Position numbers and translations under genes: made by a program. From contig NZ_FOVT01000022.1 in the NCBI RefSeq assembly GCF_900115245.1, forward strand, positions 33,798 through 97,797: 64,000 nucleotides of DNA, read 5' to 3'. Below, one piece after another: positions 1 through 7,608 of this stretch (its first letter is position 1; each line of letters begins with the position of its first letter). The notes beneath the pieces are model-generated. The model was not told where the DNA came from. It saw only the letters and a list, made by a program, of their open reading frames with translations, and made no database searches. The DNA comes from Mesorhizobium sp. NFR06. GTDB lineage: Bacteria > Pseudomonadota > Alphaproteobacteria > Rhizobiales > Rhizobiaceae.

Positions 1-989
1 AGCCGCTCGGCATCCGCTTCCTCGGCCTCGGCGGCAGCCCGAAATGGTCGCTCGCCGACACGCCGAAAATGCCCAAGTCGCGCTATGAGATCATGACGCG
101 CTACATGCCGAAGGTCGGCACCAAGGGCCTCGACATGATGTACCGCACCTGCACCATCCAGGTGAACCTCGACTTCGAGAGCGAGACCGACATGCGCCGC
201 AAGATGCAGGTGTCGCTGAAGCTGCAGCCGCTGTCGACGGCGCTGTTTGCCAACTCGCCCTTCACCGAGAGCCGGCCGAACGGCTTGCAGAGCTGGCGCG
301 GCGACATCTGGCGCGACACCGACAACCAGCGCTCCGGCATGCTCGAATTCTGCTTCTCGCCCGATTTCGGTTTTGCCGACTATGTCGAATGGGCGCTCGA
401 CGTGCCGATGTATTTCGTCATCCGCGACGGCAACTATCACGACATGACGCGCTACACCTTCCGCCAGTTCATGGCAGGCGCCGCCCGCAACGAGGTGCCC
501 GACGGCCTGCCGACGATGGGCGACTGGGCAAACCATCTCTCGACTTTGTTCCCGGATGTGCGCCTGAAGCGCTTCCTTGAAATGCGCGGCGCCGACGGCG
601 GGCCATGGCGGCGCATCTGCGCCCTGCCAGCCTTCTGGGTCGGGCTGCTTTATGACGAGCAGGCGCTTGACGCCGCCGAGGCGCTGACCGCGAACTGGAC
701 CTACGCGGAAGCGCTGGCGATGCGCAATGCCGTTCCGGAGCAAGGGATTGCCGCGCCGTTCCGCAACGCCACCTTGCGCGACGTCGCCCGCGACGTGCTC
801 GCCGTCTCGCGCATGGGCCTGAAGAATCGGGCTAAGAAGAACCGCGACGGCTATGACGAGACGTCGTTCCTCAACACGCTCGACGAGGTCGTGGCGCGCG
901 GCACCACCAGCGCCGAGGAGATGCTTTCGGCCTATCACACGCGCTGGGGCGGCTCGATCGAGCCGGTGTTCATGGAATACGCCTATTGA
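1..989 (+). CDS. gshA: Glutamate-cysteine ligase, C-terminal part (5' end outside window)
   Basis: Catalyses the first, ATP-dependent step of glutathione synthesis, joining glutamate and cysteine in the cytoplasm. The frame is open from base 3, so the start lies upstream; 328 residues are visible. Recognisable stretches are the MYRTCTIQVNLDF segment, SRPNGLQSWRGDIW and YFVIRDGNYHDMTRYTFRQF, all typical of the plant/alphaproteobacterial GCL family rather than the enterobacterial GshA type. The C-terminus, ending in EPVFMEYAY, looks complete. What is missing is roughly the first third of a protein usually near 450-460 residues. Family assignment is by recall of sequence and is firm; only the missing start is uncertain. 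Confidence 0.9.
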   Translation, partial: PLGIRFLGLGGSPKWSLADTPKMPKSRYEIMTRYMPKVGTKGLDMMYRTCTIQVNLDFESETDMRRKMQVSLKLQPLSTALFANSPFTESRPNGLQSWRGDIWRDTDNQRSGMLEFCFSPDFGFADYVEWALDVPMYFVIRDGNYHDMTRYTFRQFMAGAARNEVPDGLPTMGDWANHLSTLFPDVRLKRFLEMRGADGGPWRRICALPAFWVGLLYDEQALDAAEALTANWTYAEALAMRNAVPEQGIAAPFRNATLRDVARDVLAVSRMGLKNRAKKNRDGYDETSFLNTLDEVVARGTTSAEEMLSAYHTRWGGSIEPVFMEYAY

Positions 990-1090
990 CCCTCCGGCGT
1001 CCTCTGGCGGTGGCGCGGCGAAAGCCGCTTCAATCAGGAATGGAAACGAACTAGGTTTCTTCCACGAGGATGTTCTCGGAGGAGATGCCA

Positions 1091-2101
1091 ATGCCTTCCC
1101 TGTTCGACATTTTTGCCCAGGCCCAGAACGGCGCCGGCATGCAGGCGCTGGCCCAGCAATACGGGCTTTCGATGCAGCAGACGCAGGCGGCGGTCCAGGC
1201 GCTGCTACCCGCCTTCTCGCAAGGACTGCAGCGCAATACCGCCGATCCCTACGGTCTCGGCGCCTTCATGACGGCGATGGCGAGCGGCCAGCACGCCAAA
1301 TATTTCGAGGACGCTACCAGAGCCTTTTCGCCGCAAGGCATCAATGAAGGCAACGGCATCCTCGGCCATCTGTTCGGCTCAAAGGACCTGTCGCGCGCCG
1401 TGGCAAGCCAGGCCGCCCAGGCGACGGGACTGAGCCAACAGGTGCTGCAGCAGATGCTGCCCGCCATGGCCTCGATGATGATGGGCGGGCTGTTCAAGCA
1501 GACCAACAACCAGATGCAGGCCGCCGGCTTAGGCGGCAGCGGCAATCCGCTCGGCGAGATCATCGAGCAGATGATGCGGCAAAGCAGCGTCGCACCGACG
1601 CCGCAGCCACGCCAGGCACCGGAACCAGCGCCCAATCCCTATAGCGAGAACCCGCTCGGCAAAGTGCTGCAGGACATATTCGGCGGCGGAGCGGCACAGC
1701 CGCAAAGCCAGCCCCAGCAGGCACCCAATCCTTACGGCGACAACCCGCTCGGCAAGGTGCTGCAGGACATGTTCGGCGGCGCCGCGCCGCAGCAGACGCA
1801 GCCGCAACAGACGCAAAGCCCCTATGGCGACAACCCGCTCGGCAAGATCTTCGAAGAGATGCTGCGCCAGGGCGGCGGTTTCGGCCTGCCCGGCGGACAG
1901 CCGGCGCCGCAGCCGCAACAGCGCCAACCGCAGCAGGGCGCGCCGCAGCAGCCGCAGACCAACCCGAGCGGCCGGCCGCGCAACCCGTTCGACGACATCT
2001 TCGGCAAGATGTTCGAGACCGGCGCGCAGCAGCGCGACGAATATGAAAAGAGCGTCGGAACGATCTTCGACCAGTTCAAGCGCGACATGGATCGGCGGTA
2101 G
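1091..2101 (+). CDS. DUF937 family protein with tandem NPLGK motifs
   Basis: A 336-residue protein of unknown function. The N-terminal half (about residues 1-130, beginning MPSLFDIFAQAQNG) matches the DUF937 family. It is followed by a Gln/Pro-rich region in which the motif NPLG(K/E)(V/I)(L/F/I)(Q/E)(D/E)(M/I) recurs four times (in DNA about 1545-1580, 1645-1690, 1735-1780, 1825-1870), plus a related NPFDDIFGKMFE near the C-terminus. No signal peptide or membrane segment is seen. In-frame ATGs also occur at 1070 and 1085; I chose 1091 because GGAGGAG at 1078-1084 is six bases before it. It stands alone between gshA and a repeat element. Function is not inferred. Confidence 0.8.
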   Translation: MPSLFDIFAQAQNGAGMQALAQQYGLSMQQTQAAVQALLPAFSQGLQRNTADPYGLGAFMTAMASGQHAKYFEDATRAFSPQGINEGNGILGHLFGSKDLSRAVASQAAQATGLSQQVLQQMLPAMASMMMGGLFKQTNNQMQAAGLGGSGNPLGEIIEQMMRQSSVAPTPQPRQAPEPAPNPYSENPLGKVLQDIFGGGAAQPQSQPQQAPNPYGDNPLGKVLQDMFGGAAPQQTQPQQTQSPYGDNPLGKIFEEMLRQGGGFGLPGGQPAPQPQQRQPQQGAPQQPQTNPSGRPRNPFDDIFGKMFETGAQQRDEYEKSVGTIFDQFKRDMDRR

Positions 2102-2125
2102 GGGCCTCACGCCTACCGGCGCGAT

Positions 2126-2292
2126 CGTCATCCTAGGGCGGAGCAAGCAGCGAAGCGACGCGCGCAGACCCTAGGATCCATGCCGTGACGCTAAGGCGTT
2201 GGAACGGCTAACAATTCTGCTCCGCCGCGCGCCTTGGCCGGGGTCACGGCATGGATCCTCGGGTCTTCGCTTCGCTACGCCCGAGGATGACG
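2126..2292. repeat. Dispersed palindromic repeat, family 1 copy 1
   Basis: Element of about 167 bp with inverted ends: CGTCATCCTAGGGCG at the left and GCCCGAGGATGACG at the right. Each arm holds an inner inverted repeat (CCTAGGG/CCCTAGG on the left; CCTCGGGTC/GCCCGAGG on the right) next to an ATCCATGCCGTGAC / GTCACGGCATGGAT pair. Close copies lie at 12375-12557 and, truncated, at 59535-59630. It sits between the converging DUF937 and DUF1127 genes and ends seven bases from the terminator of the AbcR-like RNA. Confidence 0.8.
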
Positions 2293-2298
2293 AAGTCG

Positions 2299-2430
2299 AA
2301 AAAATGCCCGGTAGTCCTGGAGGAGAACCGGGCAATGTGCAGGCAGGCCGGCGGGGAACCGGCAGGGAGTGTGGGAGCCTGCATGAAGCTTGGTCGCGCC
2401 GAGCCTTGGAAAGGTTCAACGCGACCGGAA
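2299..2430 (-). ncRNA. abcR: AbcR-like (alpha-r15) small regulatory RNA candidate
   Basis: Read on the minus strand, the space after the DUF1127 gene folds into a stem GGTCGCG/CGCGACC (2420-2426 with 2392-2398), a short hairpin GCAGG/CCTGC whose loop holds CUCCCA (2372-2377), a hairpin GCCGG/CCGGC whose loop holds UUCCCC (GUUCCC at 2354-2359), and a final 8-bp hairpin TGCCCGGT/ACCGGGCA (2305-2334) followed by six U (2299-2304). CUCCCA and GUUCCC are the two anti-Shine-Dalgarno modules known from AbcR RNAs of Agrobacterium and Brucella, which repress ABC-transporter mRNAs with Hfq. In related genomes abcR lies near a VtlR/LsrB-type LysR gene, as here. The 5' end is a guess; it may be cut from the DUF1127 transcript. 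Confidence 0.65.
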
Positions 2431-2449
2431 ATCCAGGCAACGGGGCCGT

Positions 2450-2740
2450 TCAGGCTACCCGACGAGCAATATCCTCGATCGTGTCGACGCGCTCGCTGGC
2501 AATGGCGCGCAGCTTCGCCGTCGGATCGCAGCCGAAGGGAATATCGATCGCGACATGCAGGTCGGCGCGGGTCAGGCCGATATCGGCAAGCTCGGCGTCC
2601 GACATTTCGCCGAGGCGATAGAAGGCGCGGCGATTTTTCCAGGCGCGGTAGGCGTTGGCGAGCGCATTGACCACAAGCGTCGCAACGGCCGGACGCGTGG
2701 TGATGCGCGAGGTCTCGGAGGCGAGTTCAATCGTGGTCAT
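2450..2740 (-). CDS. DUF1127 small protein
   Basis: A 96-residue protein. Residues 30-60 (AYRAWKNRRAFYRLGEMSD and AELADIGLTRADL) are the classic arginine-rich DUF1127 motif found in small, often stress-responsive alphaproteobacterial proteins. The arginine-rich helix suggests RNA or protein contact, and some members have been linked to phosphate or RNA metabolism, but its action here is unknown. AAGGAG lies seven bases before the ATG. It is divergent from the LysR gene at 2920 and followed on the same strand by the AbcR-like RNA. In Brucella the LysR regulator VtlR activates small DUF1127 genes together with abcR2, so control by the neighbouring regulator is a reasonable inference. Confidence 0.85.
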   Translation of the reverse strand: MTTIELASETSRITTRPAVATLVVNALANAYRAWKNRRAFYRLGEMSDAELADIGLTRADLHVAIDIPFGCDPTAKLRAIASERVDTIEDIARRVA

Positions 2741-2861
2741 GTCAGTCTCCTTCAGGAGTCGAGCGGACGAAACCAGTCAATCGGCGCCTTGGGAGAAGCG
2801 CCGTTGCGGTTTCCATTCACATGCCTTCATGTGGACAATGCCAATTTGCCACCGTGCGATT

Positions 2862-2887
2862 GATTAATCCAACGAATGTTTTTAATC
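2862..2887. promoter_or_regulatory. Inverted repeat in the DUF1127/LysR divergent promoter
   Basis: GATTAA at 2862-2867 and TTAATC at 2882-2887 form an inverted repeat with a 14-base spacer, inside the 179-base AT-richer region between the two divergent starts. LysR regulators usually bind such dyads and repress their own gene while activating the divergent one. Direct binding is an inference. Confidence 0.4.
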
Positions 2888-2919
2888 TGTAGCATCAACA
2901 TCAATGATAGGTTGGACCG

Positions 2920-3876
2920 ATGAAAGCGCCGCTTGACCTCGATCAGTTGCAGACCTTCATCTCGATCGCCGACACCGGCAGCTTCACCCGCGCGGCCGAA
3001 GAGGTGCACCGCACACAGTCGGCGGTGTCGATGCAGATGCGCCGCCTCGAGGAGCGGATCGGCAAGCCCTTGTTCGAAAAGGACGGCCGCACCAACAAGC
3101 TGACCGAGGAGGGCGACAGGCTGCTTTCCTATGCGCGGCGGCTGATCTTTCTCAACCGCGAGACTTTGGCCGCCTTCGACGACCAGCGGCTGGAAGGCAC
3201 CATTCGCATCGGCACGCCGGACGACTATGCCGACCGCTTCCTGCCCGAGATCATGGCGCGCTTCTCGCGCTCCAACCCGCGCGTGGAGCTGACCGTCGTC
3301 TGCGAGCCGACGCCGGGGCTGGTCGAACACATCAAGCGCGGCAATCTCGACCTGGCGCTGGTGACGCATAACGACACGCGCGGCCAGTCGGAGGTGGTGC
3401 GGCGCGAACCGCTGCTGTGGGTGACCTCGGCCAACCACGCCACGCATGAACAGGAAATCCTGCCCATGGCCTTCGGCCGGCCGAACTGCATCTGGCGGCG
3501 TGCCGCGGTCGACGTGCTCGACCGGCAGAACCGCGAGTACCGGGTGCTGTTCTCCAGCTTCTCGGCGACGGTGATCACCGCCGCGGTGCTTTCCGGCCTG
3601 GCGGTCTCTGTGCTGCCGGAATGCGCGCTCAGGCCCGGTATGCGGGTGCTCGGCGAGGCCGACGGCTTCGGCCAACTGCCGGACTGCCGCATCGGCATCA
3701 TGCGCGGCCAGACCTCGCAGCCGGAGATCGTCGATGCGCTCGCCCGCCACATTGCCGAGAGCCTGGACAACATTTCCGTGCCGGTCAGCGAAGAGGCGGG
3801 AAGTTTCGATTTCGCCGCACTCGCCTTCGCCAAGATGAAGCGGGTCAAGGCAAACCAAATCATGCCTGGCTGGTAG
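2920..3876 (+). CDS. lsrB: LysR-family regulator, LsrB/VtlR-like
   Basis: A 318-residue transcription factor. The N-terminal winged helix-turn-helix covers about residues 1-65 (DLDQLQTFISIADTGSFTRA, SAVSMQMRRLEERIGKPLFE) and the substrate-binding domain about 90-300. The wording of the HTH and of the following RIGTPDDYADRFLPEIMARF segment recalls LsrB of Sinorhizobium and VtlR of Brucella/Agrobacterium, which control abcR small RNAs, DUF1127 proteins, envelope and oxidative-stress genes. A DUF1127 gene lies divergently upstream and an AbcR-like RNA just beyond it, which supports this. Several cysteines lie in the effector domain; whether they sense redox as proposed for LsrB is not shown. LysR family: certain; ortholog name: moderate. 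Confidence 0.85.
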   Translation: MKAPLDLDQLQTFISIADTGSFTRAAEEVHRTQSAVSMQMRRLEERIGKPLFEKDGRTNKLTEEGDRLLSYARRLIFLNRETLAAFDDQRLEGTIRIGTPDDYADRFLPEIMARFSRSNPRVELTVVCEPTPGLVEHIKRGNLDLALVTHNDTRGQSEVVRREPLLWVTSANHATHEQEILPMAFGRPNCIWRRAAVDVLDRQNREYRVLFSSFSATVITAAVLSGLAVSVLPECALRPGMRVLGEADGFGQLPDCRIGIMRGQTSQPEIVDALARHIAESLDNISVPVSEEAGSFDFAALAFAKMKRVKANQIMPGW

Positions 3877-4010
3877 GGGCAGGCACGGGCGGCAGCCCGC
3901 CCACGGCCGAGGCGATCCAGGCCGCCGCGGTTCAAGCAGTAGGCCCGCGTACAACATGGCGAGGCCTCTCGGCGCTTGACGCGAGCCGATAAGCGTTCCC
4001 CAATCGCGCG

Positions 4011-5576
4011 ATGAGTGAAATAGCAACCGAATCACGCAGCAACGCCACCGAATACACGGTGAGCGAGATTTCCGGCGCGCTGAAGCGCACTGTCGAGGAC
4101 GCCTTCGGCAATGTGAGGGTGCGCGGCGAGATTTCCGGCTATCGCGGGCCGCATTCGTCCGGCCACGCTTACTTCGCGTTGAAGGACGACCGCGCGCGGC
4201 TCGATGCCGTGGTCTGGAAGACCACCATGGCGCGGCTGAAATTCCGCCCCGAGGAAGGCATGGAGGTGATCGCAACCGGCCGCCTGACGACCTATCCTGG
4301 AAAATCCAACTACCAGATCGTCATCGACAATCTGGAGCCGGCAGGCGCCGGCGCGCTGATGGCGCTGCTGGAAGAACGCAAGCGCCGGCTGCAGGCCGAG
4401 GGCCTGTTCGATACCGGCCGCAAGCGACGGCTGCCGTTCATGCCTAAAGTCATCGGCGTCGTCACCTCGCCGACCGGCTCGGTGATCCGCGACATCATCC
4501 ATCGCATAAAGGACCGGTTTCCGCTCCATGTGCTGGTCTGGCCGGTCAGGGTCCAGGGCGACACGACCGCCAAGGAAGTGACCGCCGCCGTCAACGGCTT
4601 CAATGCGCTGACCCGGGACGGCGCCATCCGCCAGCCCGATCTTTTGATCGTGGCGCGCGGCGGCGGCAGCCTTGAGGATCTGTGGGGCTTCAACGACGAA
4701 GGGCTGGCGCGCGCCGTCGCGGCCTCGGGCATCCCGGTGATCTCCGCCGTCGGCCACGAGACCGACTGGACGCTGATCGACTTCGTTGCCGACATGCGCG
4801 CGCCGACGCCAACGGGCGCTGCCGAGATCGCCGTACCGGTCAGGGCGGACCTCGAGGCCACCTTGGCCAGCCTCGGCGCGCGGCTCAACGCCTGCGCCTC
4901 GCGGCATCTGGAGCGCAAGCGCCAGGCGGTTCGCGCCGCGGCGCGCGCGCTCCCCTCGCCCGACCAGTTGCTGGCCCTGCCGCGCCGCCGTTTCGACGAT
5001 GCGACCAGCCGCCTCGGCCGCGGACTGACGGTGAATATCGAACGCAAGCGGGCGACGCTGGAACGGCAAAGGCTGACGCCGGCCACGCTGTCGCGGCGCC
5101 TCAACGAAGCGCGCACGCTGACTGGCCGCGACATTGCGCGCGCGCGCGCCGCATTCTTCGCAATCGTGCGCGAACGCCGCGCGCGCTTCAGACGCGCGGC
5201 GGCAAGATTGTCGCCGGCGCCGATCGTCCGGCGCCAGAAGCAACAGGCCGACACGCTGGCCAGGCTGACGCACCGCCAGGACCAGGCGACGGCGCGGCGG
5301 CTGGACCGGCTGCGCGCCGCCCTCACCCAGGCGGACCGGCTGCTTTCGACGCTGTCGCATAGAGCCGTGCTGGCGCGCGGCTTCGCGCTGGTCAAGGATG
5401 CCGATGGCGCCGTCATCAAGCGGGTTGCGGAACTGGCGCCGGGCGCGGCACTGCAATTGGAATTCGCCGACGGCAATGCCGAGGCCATCGCCACCAGCGG
5501 CGGCGCACGGCCGAAACTGGCCGCCAAGCCCGCCGCGAAGGCCCGGGAGCCAGGCAATCAGGGCTCGTTGTTCTGA
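4011..5576 (+). CDS. xseA: Exodeoxyribonuclease VII large subunit
   Basis: Catalytic subunit of the single-strand exonuclease that, with several XseB subunits, degrades DNA to acid-soluble oligonucleotides during repair. The 521-residue protein has the N-terminal OB fold (about 15-110), then the catalytic core with VIGVVTSPTGSVIRDIIHRI, LLIVARGGGSLEDLWGFNDE and ISAVGHETDWTLIDFVADMR, followed by a long Arg/Ala-rich coiled coil (about 280-450) and a short C-terminal domain. Length is a little above E. coli XseA because of the C-terminal tail. xseB is not nearby. It starts 134 bases after the LysR gene and its stop is seven bases before the DmpA-type gene, so the two are probably cotranscribed. 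Confidence 0.95.
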   Translation: MSEIATESRSNATEYTVSEISGALKRTVEDAFGNVRVRGEISGYRGPHSSGHAYFALKDDRARLDAVVWKTTMARLKFRPEEGMEVIATGRLTTYPGKSNYQIVIDNLEPAGAGALMALLEERKRRLQAEGLFDTGRKRRLPFMPKVIGVVTSPTGSVIRDIIHRIKDRFPLHVLVWPVRVQGDTTAKEVTAAVNGFNALTRDGAIRQPDLLIVARGGGSLEDLWGFNDEGLARAVAASGIPVISAVGHETDWTLIDFVADMRAPTPTGAAEIAVPVRADLEATLASLGARLNACASRHLERKRQAVRAAARALPSPDQLLALPRRRFDDATSRLGRGLTVNIERKRATLERQRLTPATLSRRLNEARTLTGRDIARARAAFFAIVRERRARFRRAAARLSPAPIVRRQKQQADTLARLTHRQDQATARRLDRLRAALTQADRLLSTLSHRAVLARGFALVKDADGAVIKRVAELAPGAALQLEFADGNAEAIATSGGARPKLAAKPAAKAREPGNQGSLF

Positions 5577-5583
5577 GGATCGC

Positions 5584-6702
5584 ATGAGCGACGACGGCCC
5601 GCATCTTCGCACGCCTTCGGGCAAGCCGCGCCTGCGCGCCTTCGGCATCGCGCTCGACGGCACGCCAGGCCGCCTCAACGCCATCACCGACGTACCGGGC
5701 GTGTCGGTCGGCTACACGACGCTGATTTCTGGCGACGGTCCGCTGCAAGTCGGCAACGGCCCGGTGCGCACCGGCGTCACCGCGATCCTGCCGAGGCCGA
5801 TCGCAGATCTCGCGACGCCGGTATTCGCTGGCGTGTTCAGCCAGAACGGCAATGGTGAACTGACGGGCACCCATATCATCGAGGAAACCGGCGCCTTCAA
5901 CTTGCCCATCACCATCACCAACACGCACTCCTGCGGCGTGACCCGCGACGGCACGCTGCGCTGGATGAACAAGGTGTCGCCTGCCGCGCTCGACAGCGGC
6001 TGGGGCCTGCCGGTTGCGGCCGAGACCTATGACGGCTTCCTCAACGACATCAACGGCCATCATGTCGGCTTCGACCATGTCGCTGCCGCACTCGACAGCG
6101 CCAGCGGCGGGGCCATCGAGGAAGGCAGTGTCGGCGGCGGTACCGGCATGATAACCTTCGGCTTCAAGGCCGGATCCGGGACCGCCTCGCGCCTCGTCGG
6201 ATGGCAGGACAGAAGCTACGCGCTCGGCGTGTTCGTGCAGGCCAATTTCGGCAAAAGGCACAATTTCACGCTTCGCGGCCGGCGGGTCGGTCCTGAATTG
6301 GTCGAGCCGGCCATTCGCGAGGGCACGCCGCGCGCCGAGAAGGGCTCGATCATCGCCATCATTGCCACCGACGCGCCGCTCCTGCCGCATCAGATGAAGC
6401 GACTCGCCCGGCGGGTGCCGCTCGGCATCGCCATGACCGGCGGCTATGGCTACCACAGTTCGGGCGATATCTTTCTGGCGTTCTCGACCGCCAACCCGGA
6501 GGCGGCGCTTGCGGCTTCGGGTGATCTCGCACACGCGGAGTTCATTCCGGACGTCGACATCGATCCGTTATTCGACGCGGTCGTGCAAGGTGTCGAGGAA
6601 GCGATCCTCAATGCATTGGTCGCCAATGAGGATATGACGGGCCGCGACGACAATTTCGTGCCGGCGCTGCCGAAGGCATGGCTGAAGGAGACGTTCGGCT
6701 AA
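5584..6702 (+). CDS. DmpA-type D-aminopeptidase / P1 family (S58) peptidase
   Basis: An N-terminal nucleophile hydrolase of 372 residues related to DmpA of Ochrobactrum and beta-peptidyl aminopeptidases, which release N-terminal D-amino acids, L-amino acids or beta-amino acids from short peptides. The family matures by self-cleavage at a Gly-Ser bond; here the EEGSVGGGTGM motif puts the new N-terminal nucleophile at Ser182. The N-terminal RLNAITDVPGVSVGYTTL, the NGNGELTG turn and the GGYGYHSSGDIF motif near the C-terminus are family hallmarks. No signal peptide is seen, so it is likely cytoplasmic. The ATG seven bases after xseA was preferred to a longer open frame that overlaps xseA. Substrate preference cannot be read from sequence. 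Confidence 0.88.
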   Translation: MSDDGPHLRTPSGKPRLRAFGIALDGTPGRLNAITDVPGVSVGYTTLISGDGPLQVGNGPVRTGVTAILPRPIADLATPVFAGVFSQNGNGELTGTHIIEETGAFNLPITITNTHSCGVTRDGTLRWMNKVSPAALDSGWGLPVAAETYDGFLNDINGHHVGFDHVAAALDSASGGAIEEGSVGGGTGMITFGFKAGSGTASRLVGWQDRSYALGVFVQANFGKRHNFTLRGRRVGPELVEPAIREGTPRAEKGSIIAIIATDAPLLPHQMKRLARRVPLGIAMTGGYGYHSSGDIFLAFSTANPEAALAASGDLAHAEFIPDVDIDPLFDAVVQGVEEAILNALVANEDMTGRDDNFVPALPKAWLKETFG

Positions 6703-6736
6703 GAATACCTGCCGGCCCGTGCTGGAGCCGGCATTT

Positions 6737-6991
6737 TCACTCTGCCGGCTTGTCCGGCTTCGTTTCGCTGGTGCCCTCTTCGGCGGCTTCCTCGAGGCGC
6801 GATGCGATCAGTTCCTGGATATCGCCGACCTCTTCCTGGATGTCCTCCAGGAGGATGCCCGCCTCGGCGGCCTTGGCGCAGCACTCCCTGGCGAGGGTCT
6901 CGGCCTGCTTGTCGATCTTGACCGGCGAATGCTGGCACTGGACTTTCTCGCCAATCCATCCGCGCAAGAACTCGATCGCATGTTCACTCAT
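6737..6991 (-). CDS. Small protein resembling DUF768
   Basis: An 84-residue acidic protein (MSEHAIEFLRGWIGEKVQCQ...). The opening, with a helix rich in aromatic residues followed by a long charged helix containing paired cysteines (ARECCAKAAEAG), resembles the DUF768 family, which is almost confined to Mesorhizobium. No signal peptide or membrane segment is visible. It converges with the peptidase gene and lies about 200 bases 3' of tRNA-His on the same strand. Function unknown; assignment to DUF768 is from recall and moderate. Confidence 0.6.
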   Translation of the reverse strand: MSEHAIEFLRGWIGEKVQCQHSPVKIDKQAETLARECCAKAAEAGILLEDIQEEVGDIQELIASRLEEAAEEGTSETKPDKPAE

Positions 6992-7188
6992 ACTGCTTTT
7001 TCCCTAGCGGCCAAGCCGATTGGTAGCCATGAACGTCCGCACCCCCGCAAAGGATGCATGCCCCATTCGAGCCGAGTCGGCCTCGACCGGCAAGTCACCT
7101 TGCCCGTGGGACAAGACATCTTGCCCATGGTCCGCGAAGCCGAAGGATTGGAAGGGTTCAAGGTGCACGTTCAGATCATTGCGAATGA

Positions 7189-7265
7189 TGGTACCGTTGG
7201 CTGGGATCGAACCAGCGACCTCCGGATCCACAATCCGGCGCTCTAACCAGCTGAGCTACAACGGC
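7189..7265 (-). tRNA. tRNA-His (GTG anticodon)
   Basis: A 77-nt tRNA including an encoded CCA end. The acceptor stem is GCCGTTG/CAACGGT, the anticodon stem CCGGA/TCCGG encloses TTGTGGA with anticodon GTG, and the T arm is GCTGG-TTCGATC-CCAGC. The base before G1 is T, the discriminator is A and the first pair is G1-U72, so the usual extra G at -1 opposite C73 is absent. This loss is known for most alphaproteobacterial His tRNAs and is accompanied there by a divergent histidyl-tRNA synthetase. Confidence 0.97.
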
Positions 7266-7415
7266 ATGCCTGCCTGAGCTAGATCGAGGTGAAAGCTTCA
7301 TTCTCCGTGATCCGCTCTGTCGTTCGGCGATGCGTCAAATACGGGCTATCGGATTCTAATTCAAGGGCCTTGATAAGGTAAAGGATTGGTTTCCTCGTCC
7401 GCCTTTCGTCAAGGC

Positions 7416-7530
7416 AAAAGAAAAGGCCGGCGGGAGGAGGTGCCGGCCTTTTCCTGTTACGAGCCAGCGGGAGGAGGTGCTGGCTGGTCACCCCGGAAAC
7501 GGAGGGAGGAGGTTCCATTTCCGGGTATCT
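7416..7530 (-). ncRNA. Three-hairpin anti-SD small RNA (alpha-r14 / suhB / cuckoo type)
   Basis: On the minus strand three successive hairpins each present ACCUCCUCCC in the loop. Hairpin 1 (7492-7525) has stem CCCGGAAA/TTTCCGGG with an inner GGA/TCC; hairpin 2 (7462-7485) has AGCCAGC/GCTGGCT; hairpin 3 (7421-7452) has an 11-bp stem AAAAGGCCGGC/GCCGGCCTTTT and runs into TTTTCTTTT, a Rho-independent terminator. The loop motif is complementary to the Shine-Dalgarno sequence and marks the alpha-r14 (NfeR1-like) RNAs of rhizobia and the CcsR/cuckoo RNAs of Rhodobacter, which block translation initiation, mostly with Hfq. It lies 80 bases 3' of a phasin gene on the same strand and may arise from its own promoter or from that mRNA. 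Confidence 0.85.
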
Positions 7531-7608
7531 GGTTGCTCAACTCTATCGCACGACTATTTGTCTGACGAAATGCGACGTTTTGATGCATCGCAAGGTTGTG
7601 CGCGGAAA

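Noticed and set aside
2827..4275. 482-codon minus-strand frame opposite the LysR gene
   Set aside because: Shadow; the LysR gene is clear and the frame runs through the divergent promoter.
7189..7265. tRNA-His as a site of integration of a genomic island
   Set aside because: No integrase, no repeat of the tRNA 3' end in the window, and flanking genes look like core genes.
7279..7518. Possible 79-residue protein on the minus strand between tRNA-His and phasin
   Set aside because: It coincides with the three-hairpin RNA and its terminator; no ribosome site or conserved look.
7421..7525. Three GGGAGGAGGT motifs read as Shine-Dalgarno sites on the plus strand
   Set aside because: No start codons follow at proper spacing and the U tract fits only the minus strand; the complement is the anti-SD loop of an sRNA.
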